In this document: positions 52,254 to 61,154 of the stretch, one piece after another
Position numbering within the stretch: position 1 is the first letter of the stretch
Layout: every line of letters starts with the position of its first letter
DNA from: Blastocatellia bacterium
GTDB lineage: Bacteria > Acidobacteriota > Blastocatellia > Chloracidobacteriales > Chloracidobacteriaceae
Direction of reading: 5' to 3'
Length of the DNA stretch: 64,000 bases
NCBI GenBank assembly: GCA_019695185.1
Contig: JAIBAN010000007.1
Span: 81,258-145,257 of the forward strand
Made by a program: the position numbers and the translations under genes
The notes under the pieces: generated by a model
Told to the model about the DNA's origin: nothing
What the model saw: only the letters and a program-made list of their open reading frames with translations
Database searches by the model: none

Positions 52254-53357
52254 ATGGAGCGCCAAAACCAGCGAACTTTCCAGATTGTCCAGGAGAAAAC
52301 ACCAACCCGTTGCGAAATCTGTCATCAGGATGACCAGTTTGACCCGGTGGCCAACCTCTGCCGTCGTTGTGCTCCGATTGATGTGGTGCAACTGACTGAA
52401 ACACTGGCGGTTGCCAGTGAACCGATGGCCGAGTTGGAGCTTTCGCCGATTCCTCCATTGCCAGGAGTTTTTCCGGAACTCAGAAATACCGGCCCGTACC
52501 CATTTCAACCCCAACTGGGTTTGTCGGCAATTTGTCGTTTGTATGGCAAAGCCATCCAGATGGTTCTGCAAAACGCTGGGATTTTTTTTACAATCAATCT
52601 GTTTTCCGTCTTCTCAGCGTTGCTGGCAGTTATTATTCCGCTTTTGTTGTCACTGGCACTCAAATCAGGAACTTGGCTCCCGGTGCTCCTTTCATGTGTT
52701 TTTGGAGGGTTGATTTTTCTGCTTCAGGGAGGAATCCACAGCACTGCTGCCTATGTAGCCAGAGAAATCCATGCAAGAAGCTCACTTGGGGCAGTCCAGG
52801 CACTCGATTTCGTTAAAAACCGGCAACTTGCGCTTTTGAGCGTCCGGCTTGGTTTTCACTCTGCCACTTTCATGATTTTTGTCTTTACCGGGCTCGCCGC
52901 AGCCGTATTGTTTGACACAATCAATGGTTCCGGGTATTTCATTTTCTTTGCCTGTTATCTGGCAGCGTTGCCGACCATTTTGTTCCAAGCCCTCATGGTG
53001 CTCGTTAATGAGTTGGTTGTCTTTGAACGGGCCAAACAGGATTCATTTTTGACCAGTTCCTGGCTGACAACTCTGAGCAAAGGACCATTGTTTTTGGTGG
53101 TTCTGTTGGAATGGCTGATTAAAGGAGGGCTTTGGTATGCTTCATTTTTTACAATTCAGCTTTATTCCGGTTCTGTTTACAATTTAGACGAATTCTTTGA
53201 CGAACTCTTTTGGATTGTTGCTCTTTACCTTCTCCTCAAAATCCCTTTTAACCCGGTTTTCCAAACGTTTCGCACTCTGCTCTATTTACATCTCCGAAGC
53301 CGCGCTGATGGGCACCCACTCCAATTGCCATTCGAATCGGAACCCCAAAACTTTTAG
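52254..53357 (+). CDS. Zinc-ribbon membrane protein, paralogue 3
   Basis: 367 residues. The first 40 residues are almost the same as in paralogue 2 (zinc ribbon Cys20, 23, 36, 39), so they arose by recent duplication. The membrane part differs more: several strongly hydrophobic segments, a FERAKQDSFLTSSWLTTL block at the place of the SRWLGETN motif, and TLLYLHLRSRADGHPLQL at the end. Start ATG at 52254; an earlier in-frame TTG at 52245 is less likely. 29 bases after paralogue 2. Confidence 0.7.
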   Translation: MERQNQRTFQIVQEKTPTRCEICHQDDQFDPVANLCRRCAPIDVVQLTETLAVASEPMAELELSPIPPLPGVFPELRNTGPYPFQPQLGLSAICRLYGKAIQMVLQNAGIFFTINLFSVFSALLAVIIPLLLSLALKSGTWLPVLLSCVFGGLIFLLQGGIHSTAAYVAREIHARSSLGAVQALDFVKNRQLALLSVRLGFHSATFMIFVFTGLAAAVLFDTINGSGYFIFFACYLAALPTILFQALMVLVNELVVFERAKQDSFLTSSWLTTLSKGPLFLVVLLEWLIKGGLWYASFFTIQLYSGSVYNLDEFFDELFWIVALYLLLKIPFNPVFQTFRTLLYLHLRSRADGHPLQLPFESEPQNF

Positions 53358-53494
53358 CAAACTTTGAATTTTCCCATTTTCATTTGGATTCTCAGACCCC
53401 AAGGCTTACATTTTGACTCTGACAACATAATTTTTGAGACTCAGACTTGAAAGCGTGCTCCCGACTTCAAACCTTGAATCCGAAACCGAAATCC

Positions 53495-53737
53495 ATGTGG
53501 AAAGATTACGCCAAAGCATTTCCCAAACCAAACTGCGTTGAATGTTTGCGGGCCTTGCACGAATACGGCCAGTGGCCTATCCGGTGTTTTCACTGTGGGG
53601 CCAACCGCCAGATTACAAACTGGGTTGGAGCCGCTGCTGAAACCCGCCTCTTGCCGGAAAAACCGGAATCACTACCATTCAGGCCACCTCGGCCCCAACC
53701 GGCTGAAACAGCCCAAAAAACACTTTTCGACCTCTAG
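53495..53737 (+). CDS. Small four-Cys zinc-ribbon protein
   Basis: 80 residues. Two CxxC pairs, Cys14/17 and Cys31/34, 13 residues apart, form a likely zinc ribbon (NCVECLRALHEYGQWPIRCFHC). The rest is Pro/Glu-rich and probably disordered. No ribosome-binding site is evident, but the ORF lies in line between paralogues 3 and 4 with 14 bases to the latter. It could interact with the membrane paralogues through its ribbon. Existence as a gene is probable, not certain. Confidence 0.55.
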   Translation: MWKDYAKAFPKPNCVECLRALHEYGQWPIRCFHCGANRQITNWVGAAAETRLLPEKPESLPFRPPRPQPAETAQKTLFDL

Positions 53738-53751
53738 CTGCCTGGCATCTG

Positions 53752-54702
53752 ATGGTTACGCAAGACCCTCGCTCCACCTTTCACGTTACCAGGGAAGGCA
53801 CTGCCACCCGCTGCGAAATCTGTCATCAGTCTGATTTGTATGACCCCGAAACCAACCTTTGTGGACGCTGTCAGCCCCTGGTTGACAGTCGGTTGATTCA
53901 AATTCAGCCTGCCCCCGAAGCCGGTTCGCCCACTCCGTTTGATGATGCCGTCAGCGACTTTTTCCGTCCGGAACTGTCGTTGACGGATTTCTTTCGCTTG
54001 GTTCGCGCGGCTGGGAGGCTCCATTCCGAAAATTTTGGGGTTTTTGTCTCGCTTCAGGCTGTGGTTGACGGACTGCTGGCGATTTCCCTGTGGTTTGGAA
54101 CGGGTGGTTCGATTCCGCCGGTTCCGGCCTTTTCCCCTTTTGCCGGCGGCGCAGCCTGGGCTTGGCTCTTGGATGTCTTTTTCGGGTCCCTGGCGACAAC
54201 CTTGGGAATTGGGGCTTTTGCCGCCATTACGCAAGAGCATCCGAATGTCATGAAACAAGCAGTGGAAAGTCTACGCCACCGCAGCGGCGGCTTTTTCCTG
54301 GCCGCATTTCTGGGACGGCTGTATCAAAAAACCGGAGTGCTGCTCTGTTGGCCAGTGGGTTTTGCCACAGTTGCAACCGGGGCTTTTTTACCTGAAACGG
54401 CTTTTTTCGGAACCTCGACCGGATTCGAACTCTTCCGCCGAAGCCGTATTCTGGGTGGGCGAAACTGGCTCCCGCTGTGTGGCATGAGCATTGTGCATTG
54501 GTTGCTGGAAATCATCCCGGCGGCCTTGGTCTGGAATCTTTCCCATGAAGCTTATTTCTGGGTGTATTTGATTTTTCGCGCGTTGGTCTCGCCTTTTTTT
54601 CAAATCCTGCACACCTTGCTGTATCTGCACCTCGCCTTGCAAAGCCCGGCTCCTTCAATGATAGCAGAGCCTACTGCTGCGGAGGACGAGTTCCTCTCTT
54701 GA
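53752..54702 (+). CDS. Zinc-ribbon membrane protein, paralogue 4 (divergent)
   Basis: 316 residues. Same N-terminal plan (Cys21, 24, 37, 40: RCEICHQSDLYD, CGRC) but a shorter, more diverged membrane domain with about six hydrophobic segments and a C-terminal TLLYLHLALQSPAPS. The SRWLGETN-like motif is kept as FELFRRSRILGGRN. It is convergent, with a 23-base gap, with the DUF4350 gene. The array of four ribbons with variable membrane parts suggests a family under selection for diversity. Confidence 0.68.
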   Translation: MVTQDPRSTFHVTREGTATRCEICHQSDLYDPETNLCGRCQPLVDSRLIQIQPAPEAGSPTPFDDAVSDFFRPELSLTDFFRLVRAAGRLHSENFGVFVSLQAVVDGLLAISLWFGTGGSIPPVPAFSPFAGGAAWAWLLDVFFGSLATTLGIGAFAAITQEHPNVMKQAVESLRHRSGGFFLAAFLGRLYQKTGVLLCWPVGFATVATGAFLPETAFFGTSTGFELFRRSRILGGRNWLPLCGMSIVHWLLEIIPAALVWNLSHEAYFWVYLIFRALVSPFFQILHTLLYLHLALQSPAPSMIAEPTAAEDEFLS

Positions 54703-54725
54703 AGCGCTGTCCAAGGTTCCCGGCT

Positions 54726-56201
54726 TCACCGTATGACCTTGGCAATTCCCAGCTTATGTTCCAGGTCGCGCATTTTCCGGGCCAGTTGCACCATTTCAGC
54801 CTCAGAAGTGGATTTTCCATTCAGAATTTCTTCGGACCGGCGCACCACCAATCGAATTTCATCCGGGTTCAGGCGTGCCCGCCGGGCCACCGCCACCGCC
54901 AGTTTTTCGGCATTGGTATTGGTTGGCACACCGCCATAACGACAAAGCGCCCGGCGAAACCGGGTATAGACGTTTTCGATTGCCAAATCATAGCTTTCGG
55001 CCACCTGTTGAATCTGGGCCATGGCTGAAACATATTCGAGCGTGCTCGCCCGGCCTTTGCGTTTGACCGGTATGGGGCGGGCAAACCGGCGGCCAAACGT
55101 ATACACCACGACCAACCCAATTGCCGCCAATTGCCAGAACGCCAAAGGAACCAGCGTCCCCTGAAAGTAGTTGCTCAACCCCACATAGGTTGCCCCCTGC
55201 CCATCCCGATATCCGTGATGGTATTCATCAAACAAAAGACGTGGACCGTCACTCGCAGGAGCGTCTTTGCCGGCTATCACCACATCCGCCAGATTCAACC
55301 CAAACACCACATTATCAGCCTGGCGAATTCCATTGTTCGCCAAAATATATTCATCCGCCAAAAACAGGACCGTGCCTTTTCCATGAACGAGGCTGGCAAA
55401 AACCGGGGCCTCATCCCGTCCTGCCAGAGGAAGCATGGTTGGATGCCAATTCACCGCAGAGTTCGCAGATTCCGGATTGACCGGCAGGGGCGTGTCCGCA
55501 GTGGACTGCGGGTCAAAAAAACTATCCTCGTCCTCTTCCAAATTCGCATCCGGTTCGGGGCGCTCTTCGTCTTCAAAATCATCCGGCTTGTGGGTGGGTT
55601 TGTTTTTTTGGCCGGTCTTGGCAGACACTCCTGTCTTTTCATCCCGTGCCGGATACCACACCAAACCTGCGGCCCGGTCACTGATGGCCACCTTGTCCAC
55701 CTTTTGAAAATAACCGGCTGGCTGCCAGGGGGTGATTTCCTCCGGCTTGGTCTTGGAAAGCAGCAGGCTGTTGTCCTGAAAGGTTTTCGGCGGAGGCAGC
55801 GCAGCCGTTGCGACCCAGGTTTTTCCCCAGGTCATCCCAATCGAACGGTCCACAATGATGGCCGTGCCACCCTTTTCCACCCAACTCAACAGGGCTTTGG
55901 TTTCCTCCTTACTCGGATTCAGATGTGGAGGTGGGGCGACGATAAACAACGCCTTGATGTTTGAATGTTTTTCAAGCTCGGTGTAGGGCTGCCGCCAGCG
56001 GGAAACCGGATAATTCGATTCTTCCAGCAACGTGTAATAGCCCAGCCAGCCAAAGGTGCGCCCGGAATAGGTGGAGCGTTCCGCCCGGTCTTCGGTTTCG
56101 GTGTCTTCGCGTTTATCTACGTAAAACACCAGATTCAACCCGACCATGACGGCAATCACCGCAATCACAATCAGAATATTGCCCAATGCTTTGCGATCCA
56201 T
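54726..56201 (-). CDS. DUF4350 domain protein
   Basis: 491 residues. One N-terminal membrane segment (8-27), a DUF4350 region from about 50 to 330 (FGWLGYYTLLEESNYPVSRW, GTAIIVDRS, GKGTVLFLADEYILANN, LLFDEYHHGYRDGQG) interrupted by an acidic low-complexity insert near 200-240, a second membrane segment near 372, and a helical C-terminus. In other bacteria DUF4350 genes lie with MoxR ATPase, DUF58 and DUF4129 genes, none of which is seen here; the convergent zinc-ribbon array may hold the partner membrane proteins. ATG at 56201 has AAAGGA ten bases upstream. No function is established. Confidence 0.82.
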   Translation of the reverse strand: MDRKALGNILIVIAVIAVMVGLNLVFYVDKREDTETEDRAERSTYSGRTFGWLGYYTLLEESNYPVSRWRQPYTELEKHSNIKALFIVAPPPHLNPSKEETKALLSWVEKGGTAIIVDRSIGMTWGKTWVATAALPPPKTFQDNSLLLSKTKPEEITPWQPAGYFQKVDKVAISDRAAGLVWYPARDEKTGVSAKTGQKNKPTHKPDDFEDEERPEPDANLEEDEDSFFDPQSTADTPLPVNPESANSAVNWHPTMLPLAGRDEAPVFASLVHGKGTVLFLADEYILANNGIRQADNVVFGLNLADVVIAGKDAPASDGPRLLFDEYHHGYRDGQGATYVGLSNYFQGTLVPLAFWQLAAIGLVVVYTFGRRFARPIPVKRKGRASTLEYVSAMAQIQQVAESYDLAIENVYTRFRRALCRYGGVPTNTNAEKLAVAVARRARLNPDEIRLVVRRSEEILNGKSTSEAEMVQLARKMRDLEHKLGIAKVIR

Positions 56202-56292
56202 CGTGGTGCAATCCTTTGAAAAATGCAGAAAAAACCGGCTTTGGCTGGTTTGGATTTATGACATTTTTCCCCTGCCGGAGACAAGGCAATGG

Positions 56293-57021
56293 TCAATCAC
56301 CGGTTTCCAAGGTGAATAAAAACGGGTGGCCAACGCCTTTGTACCGAACCCATTGTTTGAGACCGGAAATATCCCGGTGCGTCCAGGCCGTCTGAAAATC
56401 TGCATCCAGGAGCAAAAAAACCAGCACGGTCAACTCGCCTTCGATGGAAAATCCCCAATTCTGCTGCATCAACTCCAGCAAGATATCGGAACAAGTCGAG
56501 CCCCAATCCATGATGGAGGCAGCAAAGTGATGCTCTCCGTTACTGATTGGGGAAAAATCCAAAAACGCCTGATAGGTTTCGGCCTCGCTGTCGGTCAGCC
56601 CGACAGGTACGCCGGGAGCGCAAAATTGGGCCGGCAAGGTCGAAATGGTCTGGCGACAACCAAACGGGCGAATTTCATAAATGGAGCAGGCCCCGGCTGC
56701 ATTGAGAAATACGCACAAGCCAGGTTCCCGGCGGTGCCGCTCATCAAAATCATCAACATCCAGCGCCGACTCGGCCAACTCTACCAACCGCTCCACCCTT
56801 TTCTCAAGCAGTGCGGCAACTTCCGGAGTCACCTGCGCCGCAATTGGGAATGCCTCAAGCAAGGTGGTTTGAACGGCAAAGGTGCAGCAATGAACACAGC
56901 CCCGGCGACAAAATACCGCGTCAAGCAAACCTTCTTCCTGGTTTTTGGAAATCCAGCGTTGGGTTTTGCTTTCAAATTCCTGCCGCAGATGCTCGACTAA
57001 GGTCAACAAATCGGTGTCCAT
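56293..57021 (-). CDS. YkgJ family cysteine-cluster protein
   Basis: 242 residues. Cys-rich blocks CRRGCVHCC near residue 45, then CVFLN and CSIYEIRPFGCR around residues 105-120 match the YkgJ/CxxCxxCC family, which probably binds zinc or an Fe-S cluster. ATG at 57021 was chosen since everything upstream is repeat; the element at 57031-57163 leaves no ribosome-binding site. It shares its strand with the uracil-DNA glycosylase and the DUF4350 gene. Function unknown. Confidence 0.8.
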   Translation of the reverse strand: MDTDLLTLVEHLRQEFESKTQRWISKNQEEGLLDAVFCRRGCVHCCTFAVQTTLLEAFPIAAQVTPEVAALLEKRVERLVELAESALDVDDFDERHRREPGLCVFLNAAGACSIYEIRPFGCRQTISTLPAQFCAPGVPVGLTDSEAETYQAFLDFSPISNGEHHFAASIMDWGSTCSDILLELMQQNWGFSIEGELTVLVFLLLDADFQTAWTHRDISGLKQWVRYKGVGHPFLFTLETGD

Positions 57022-57030
57022 GCAAATACA

Positions 57031-57163
57031 GTCTTGGGAGTCCTGGGAGTCCTGGGAGTCTTGGGAGTCAAAAACCTGACAAGGTGACAAGGTGACAAGG
57101 TGACATGAAATTCCTGACTCCCAGGACTTCCAGGACTCCCTAGACTCCCTAGACTCCCTAGAC
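57031..57163 (-). repeat. Composite palindromic element: family B arms with nested GACAAGGT
   Basis: Read on the minus strand: GGGAGTCTA and GGGAGTCCT units, then three GTCACCTT units, then ACTCCCAAG and ACTCCCAGG units. It runs from 11 bases after the uracil-DNA glycosylase stop to 10 bases before the YkgJ start. It is the counterpart of 49866-49986. Confidence 0.9.
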
Positions 57164-57173
57164 TGAACTGGAT

Positions 57174-58220
57174 TTACTCCATCCGAACCTCGCCGCGCAA
57201 AAATCCGCGCACAATTTTCATGTCTTCCCAGACTTCCCGCTTTTTGGCTGGAACCCGCAACAGGTAGGCTGGGTGAAACGTCACCATCAACGGAACACCG
57301 TGATAATCATAAACATTTCCCCGAATGGCCGTAATCGAGCCAATCCGGTTATCCTCAAGCAAGGTAAAAGCTGCCGGAGCGCCCAACGCCACGATGATTT
57401 TTGGCTTGAGCACTGCCAGTTGCCGGTGCAGAAAACCATTGCAGGCATCAATTTCATCCCGTTCCGGGGTCCGGTTTCCGGGTGGGCGGCATTTGACAAC
57501 GTTGCAAATGTAAACCTGAGCCCGTTTCATCCCAATGGCTTCAATGATTTTGTTGAGCAGTTCCCCGGCTTGTCCGACAAACGGAATACCCGTCCGGTCC
57601 TCATCGGCACCGGGTCCTTCACCCACAAACACCAGCTCCGGGTTTGGCGAACCATCCCCAAACACAATCTTGTTGCGGTGCTGTGACAATTTGCAGCGGG
57701 TGCAATCCCCAATGTCGTCCCGAATATCCTGCAAACAGGTATCAGTTACCGGAGCAGCAACCACTGGCTGGGGTTCCGGTTCAGGCATGTCAAAAAGCGA
57801 GAACTGTGGCGCAGCCGCTTTGGTTTGAGCTTTGGGCGGCAACTTAATGATGGAAACAACAGAAGGTGTGGGCATAGTGGTTGGTGGGGTTGGGGTTGTT
57901 TCAATTACTTCAGGCGGGGTCGTCGGGAGTTGAGCCTGCGCTGCCAAAACCGTCTCAACTTGCGGCGGCGTCTGAGAGGGTTGAGCCGAAGGAGCTTCAG
58001 GCCCTAATTCGGCAACAGTCTTAGGTACCGCCGGAGGTTCAGCCACAACCAGGGTTGGCGACGGGGCCGATACGATGGGCATGGCAGCTTCGGCTGGTTC
58101 CTTGGAACCAGCCGCTCCACCCAGGTGGGTCACCCCCAGGGTCTGAACAAACCGGAGGTATTCGGCAGTATCCCGAATCAGTTCGGTCAGTTCTTCGCGG
58201 GAAAATGATTCAGCAGACAT
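57174..58220 (-). CDS. Family 4 uracil-DNA glycosylase
   Basis: 348 residues. The C-terminal 190 residues are a 4Fe-4S uracil-DNA glycosylase: GDCTRCKLSQ with two cluster Cys, GEGPGADEDRTGIPFVGQAGELL with the uracil-binding site, CNVVKCRPPGNRTPERDE, and MVTFHPAYLL with the catalytic-site His. It removes uracil from deaminated DNA. The N-terminal 150 residues are low-complexity, rich in Pro, Ala and Thr, and unusually long for the family. ATG at 58220 lies 12 bases after the upstream ORF; the start at 58265 would overlap it by 34 bases. Confidence 0.9.
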   Translation of the reverse strand: MSAESFSREELTELIRDTAEYLRFVQTLGVTHLGGAAGSKEPAEAAMPIVSAPSPTLVVAEPPAVPKTVAELGPEAPSAQPSQTPPQVETVLAAQAQLPTTPPEVIETTPTPPTTMPTPSVVSIIKLPPKAQTKAAAPQFSLFDMPEPEPQPVVAAPVTDTCLQDIRDDIGDCTRCKLSQHRNKIVFGDGSPNPELVFVGEGPGADEDRTGIPFVGQAGELLNKIIEAIGMKRAQVYICNVVKCRPPGNRTPERDEIDACNGFLHRQLAVLKPKIIVALGAPAAFTLLEDNRIGSITAIRGNVYDYHGVPLMVTFHPAYLLRVPAKKREVWEDMKIVRGFLRGEVRME

Positions 58221-58231
58221 AGAGGCTTTTG

Positions 58232-58591
58232 TCACTTTCCTTGAGCCGTTTGGCGGAGCCGACATGTGTTGAGAAAATCAATCAAGGTTGAAAGCTGTTG
58301 TTCCCAACTACGCCCCAAAGCCAACGTCAACTCCCCAGCTTCAGTTCCCCATGCTGTTGGCTGCTGTAAACTTGCTTTCACAGCCCAAACATTGGCACCT
58401 ACGGAAGTAGGCAGATTGGCTTGAGGGTCCACCAAAAAGGTCAAAAATACCTGACATCCAGGCGGTGACCACCTGGAAGACAAAACCAGTTGTTCTGCCG
58501 CCCACCAGTCAAGTGGAAATGGATTGGTCTGCTGCACCTGCCAGCCCTGCTGGTCCAAATGGTTTAGAATCAGTTCTTTTTGACTGTGCAT
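58232..58591 (-). CDS. Hypothetical protein upstream of the uracil-DNA glycosylase
   Basis: 119 residues, not recognised. It has a repeated Trp pattern (GWQV, DWWAAEQLVLSSRWSP) and a C-terminal helix, and looks cytoplasmic. ATG at 58591 has GAGGC seven bases upstream. It ends 12 bases before the glycosylase start on the same strand, so co-expression is likely. Confidence 0.6.
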   Translation of the reverse strand: MHSQKELILNHLDQQGWQVQQTNPFPLDWWAAEQLVLSSRWSPPGCQVFLTFLVDPQANLPTSVGANVWAVKASLQQPTAWGTEAGELTLALGRSWEQQLSTLIDFLNTCRLRQTAQGK

Positions 58592-58670
58592 CAAAATGCC
58601 TCAGACCGTCTTTTCCAAAGAAAAAACGACTTCATGAGCTATATCCTGAGCCTTCATCAAAACCCAGAAC

Positions 58671-60743
58671 CTACTCTGTCACCGTAATGCGGAGCGGCGT
58701 GGAGGTTGAGGCCACTTTTTTATTGACCCCGGTCAGAGTCACCTCATACACGCCGGGACGGTCAAAGGTGTAGGTCAATTTCGCCCCTTGCCCCAAAACT
58801 TTCTTCTCAGTTGCCCAGGACATCGAAGCATCCGGGAGCGTGGCCCCGCCGGCAGTGCCGGAAAATTCCACCTGAAGCGGTGCTTTGCCGGTAACTGTGC
58901 TGGCTGTGGCTGTCATGCTCAATGCCTTGGCGGTCACGGAACCCGTGGCCTGAGTCATCTCTTTGAGCACAAAACTGTCAGCGTCAAATTGGACATTGCG
59001 AGGCCGGGCGGTGGTTTGCAAAGCAAACACCTGCGAACGAAAGCGGTTGAAAACCGTCACCTGCTGTTTTTTTCCGTCTTCAGTGGTAACAGTCAACAAC
59101 AGCGGCATTTTATAGGTTGAAACCCCTTTTTCACCGTTCAGGGAATGGGTCTGTTTTTGGTCAATCCGGGCAAAAATGGTATATCCCCCGTTTCCATCCG
59201 GCTTGCTGTCATAGGAAAAGGCATAGGTCGGTCGAAGCTGCGAATACACCCATTGATTGAAGAAATCACCTAACGGAGCCCCATACGCCAGTTCACAGAC
59301 ATTTTGAAAATCGGGTGTGGTGGCATTGCCATAAGCATGACGTTGCCGGTATTCGCGCAACATCTTGAAGAAATTGTCATCCCCCATCAGCCCCCGTAAC
59401 ATGTGCAGCACCCAAGCTCCTTTGTCATACACGGCATTTGTGTCATCAAAGGGGTCGGCTAAATCTTCAGCGATGACGGTTCCGCGCAAGGCTCCATTGG
59501 CCCGTCCGTCATCATAATTTTCCACCATCAAGTCACCGGCTGGCACCTTGAGATTTTTTTCGAAAAAGAGCACTTCAGAATAAGTGGCAAAGCCTTCGTT
59601 GAGCCAAATGTCATTCCATCGCCCGCAGGTCACATTGTCGCCCCACCATTGATGGGCCAGTTCGTGCGCAATAATGCTTTGGCTGGACCCGCCGGAAGCC
59701 ACAATGCCCCCTCCCAATGAAGTCAGGGTTTGGTGTTCCATCCCCCCGCCCCAGGGAAATTCAGCCATGCCGTATTTTTCTTTGAGGAACGGATATTCGC
59801 CATACAGCGGGGCAAAAATCTCCATGGCTTTGCGAGTGATGGCAAACTTCTGCTGGGCAATGTCAAAATGTTCCGGGTAGACAAAATAAGTGAGCGGCAT
59901 TTTTGTACCATCCAACGCCGTGTAGGTATCCTGAAACTGCTTATAGTTGGTTACAGCCAAAGAAACCAGATAGGGGGAAATCGGATATTTCTCATCCCAA
60001 AGATAGGTCTTGCGGCCATTCCCTTCTTCCCGGATTTCCGTCAGAGTTCCATTGCTGGCTGCCACATAGGGGTCGGGAACGGTAATGGCCATCTGAACCG
60101 TAGCCTTGTCCGCCGGGTTGTCAACGCACGGCCACCAAGCCGGAGAACCATAAGGTTCGCTCAAAGTGGCAATAATCGGCGTGCCTTGATGGGTTGTGAA
60201 AAAGACAGCGCCACCATTGGAAAGATTGGAAAACGACCGGGGCGAACCGCTATAGGCAATCGTCACGGTAAACTCGGTGCCCGCAGCCAGAGGTTTGCCA
60301 AACCGGACGGAAATCTGATTGCCGTTCCGTTCAAATCCGGTGGTCCCGGTAACACCGCTTACTTTGAGCGAATCCACATTGAGCTGACGGTCCAAATCAA
60401 TCAAAAAAGTTGAAAAGTTGTTGCTGGTTGCTGCTGCCTTAATATCAACCGTGCCGATAAAATTGGTTGTTCCCGGTGCCACCTGCAAAGCCAGTTTATA
60501 GTTCAGCACGTCCGCCGGTTGGACGGTCACCAGATTTTGGGACTCCGTGGGCGAAACCTGCCAAGCCTCGTAATTTTGTCGTTCAGACTTGCGAAACAAT
60601 TCATGGTCGGTCCGGATTTCGGCGGCCAGTTGGCGGCGGTCCGGAGTTTTTTGGCTGACCTGTCGGGGTGCAGCCTGGGGCCGGGTCAGTGACAAGGTGG
60701 TGACAACCGTGAGCAAAAGAGCGGTTAAAACAGCAAGACGCAT
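58671..60743 (-). CDS. M1 family aminopeptidase with C-terminal PKD-like domain
   Basis: 690 residues. A signal peptide ends near residue 24. A beta-rich N-domain (80-270) precedes the gluzincin core: substrate motif GGGMEHQT at 332-339, zinc site His360-Glu361-x-x-His364, third ligand Glu383 in LNEGFA. The last 90 residues form a PKD/Ig-like domain (VTGKAPLQVEFSG; LTYTFDRPGVYEVTL). It releases N-terminal amino acids outside the cytoplasm. ATG at 60743 has AAAGGA five bases upstream. Confidence 0.92.
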   Translation of the reverse strand: MRLAVLTALLLTVVTTLSLTRPQAAPRQVSQKTPDRRQLAAEIRTDHELFRKSERQNYEAWQVSPTESQNLVTVQPADVLNYKLALQVAPGTTNFIGTVDIKAAATSNNFSTFLIDLDRQLNVDSLKVSGVTGTTGFERNGNQISVRFGKPLAAGTEFTVTIAYSGSPRSFSNLSNGGAVFFTTHQGTPIIATLSEPYGSPAWWPCVDNPADKATVQMAITVPDPYVAASNGTLTEIREEGNGRKTYLWDEKYPISPYLVSLAVTNYKQFQDTYTALDGTKMPLTYFVYPEHFDIAQQKFAITRKAMEIFAPLYGEYPFLKEKYGMAEFPWGGGMEHQTLTSLGGGIVASGGSSQSIIAHELAHQWWGDNVTCGRWNDIWLNEGFATYSEVLFFEKNLKVPAGDLMVENYDDGRANGALRGTVIAEDLADPFDDTNAVYDKGAWVLHMLRGLMGDDNFFKMLREYRQRHAYGNATTPDFQNVCELAYGAPLGDFFNQWVYSQLRPTYAFSYDSKPDGNGGYTIFARIDQKQTHSLNGEKGVSTYKMPLLLTVTTEDGKKQQVTVFNRFRSQVFALQTTARPRNVQFDADSFVLKEMTQATGSVTAKALSMTATASTVTGKAPLQVEFSGTAGGATLPDASMSWATEKKVLGQGAKLTYTFDRPGVYEVTLTGVNKKVASTSTPLRITVTE

Positions 60744-60941
60744 ACAATCCTTTCAAGCCAAAATATGAGTTCAGTGCGGGCAGGATGATTGGCACAATCC
60801 GTCATAAACATTTGCGAATGCAGATGAAACGGACTGCACATGGACGCATCGTCTCTACCTGACGGTGGCTGACAGTGTCAAGTAGATACGCCATTTCATG
60901 GGGAAAACTTGAAAAACGAAGGGAGGAAAAGTTGGGGAGAG

Positions 60942-61014
60942 TGCTCGCGGGCAGAATCGAACTGCCGACCTATCGCTTAGGAGGCGATTGCTCTATCCCC
61001 TGAGCTACGCGAGC
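60942..61014 (-). tRNA. tRNA-Arg (CCT)
   Basis: Read on the minus strand: acceptor GCTCGCG/CGCGAGC, anticodon stem ATCGC/GCGAT with loop CTCCTAA (anticodon CCT), T-loop TTCGATT, discriminator A. 73 bases. A family A repeat element lies just upstream. Confidence 0.95.
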
Positions 61015-61040
61015 ACATGGACCAGAACCGAGGGCCTGTT

Positions 61041-61150
61041 GAGGACTGAGGACTGAGGACTGAGGACTGAAAAACTGTGAGCACTTCATTCATTCCGGAT
61101 TTACAAAGTATTGTGAAAAACTCAGTCCTCAGTCCTCAGTCCTCAGTCCT
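61041..61150 (-). repeat. Palindromic short-repeat element (family A, GGACTGA)
   Basis: Four GGACTGA units (minus strand) start five bases after the apt stop codon; after a loop of about 50 bases, four inverted TCAGTCC units follow and end about 25 bases before the tRNA-Arg. Confidence 0.92.
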
Positions 61151-61154
61151 GAAT

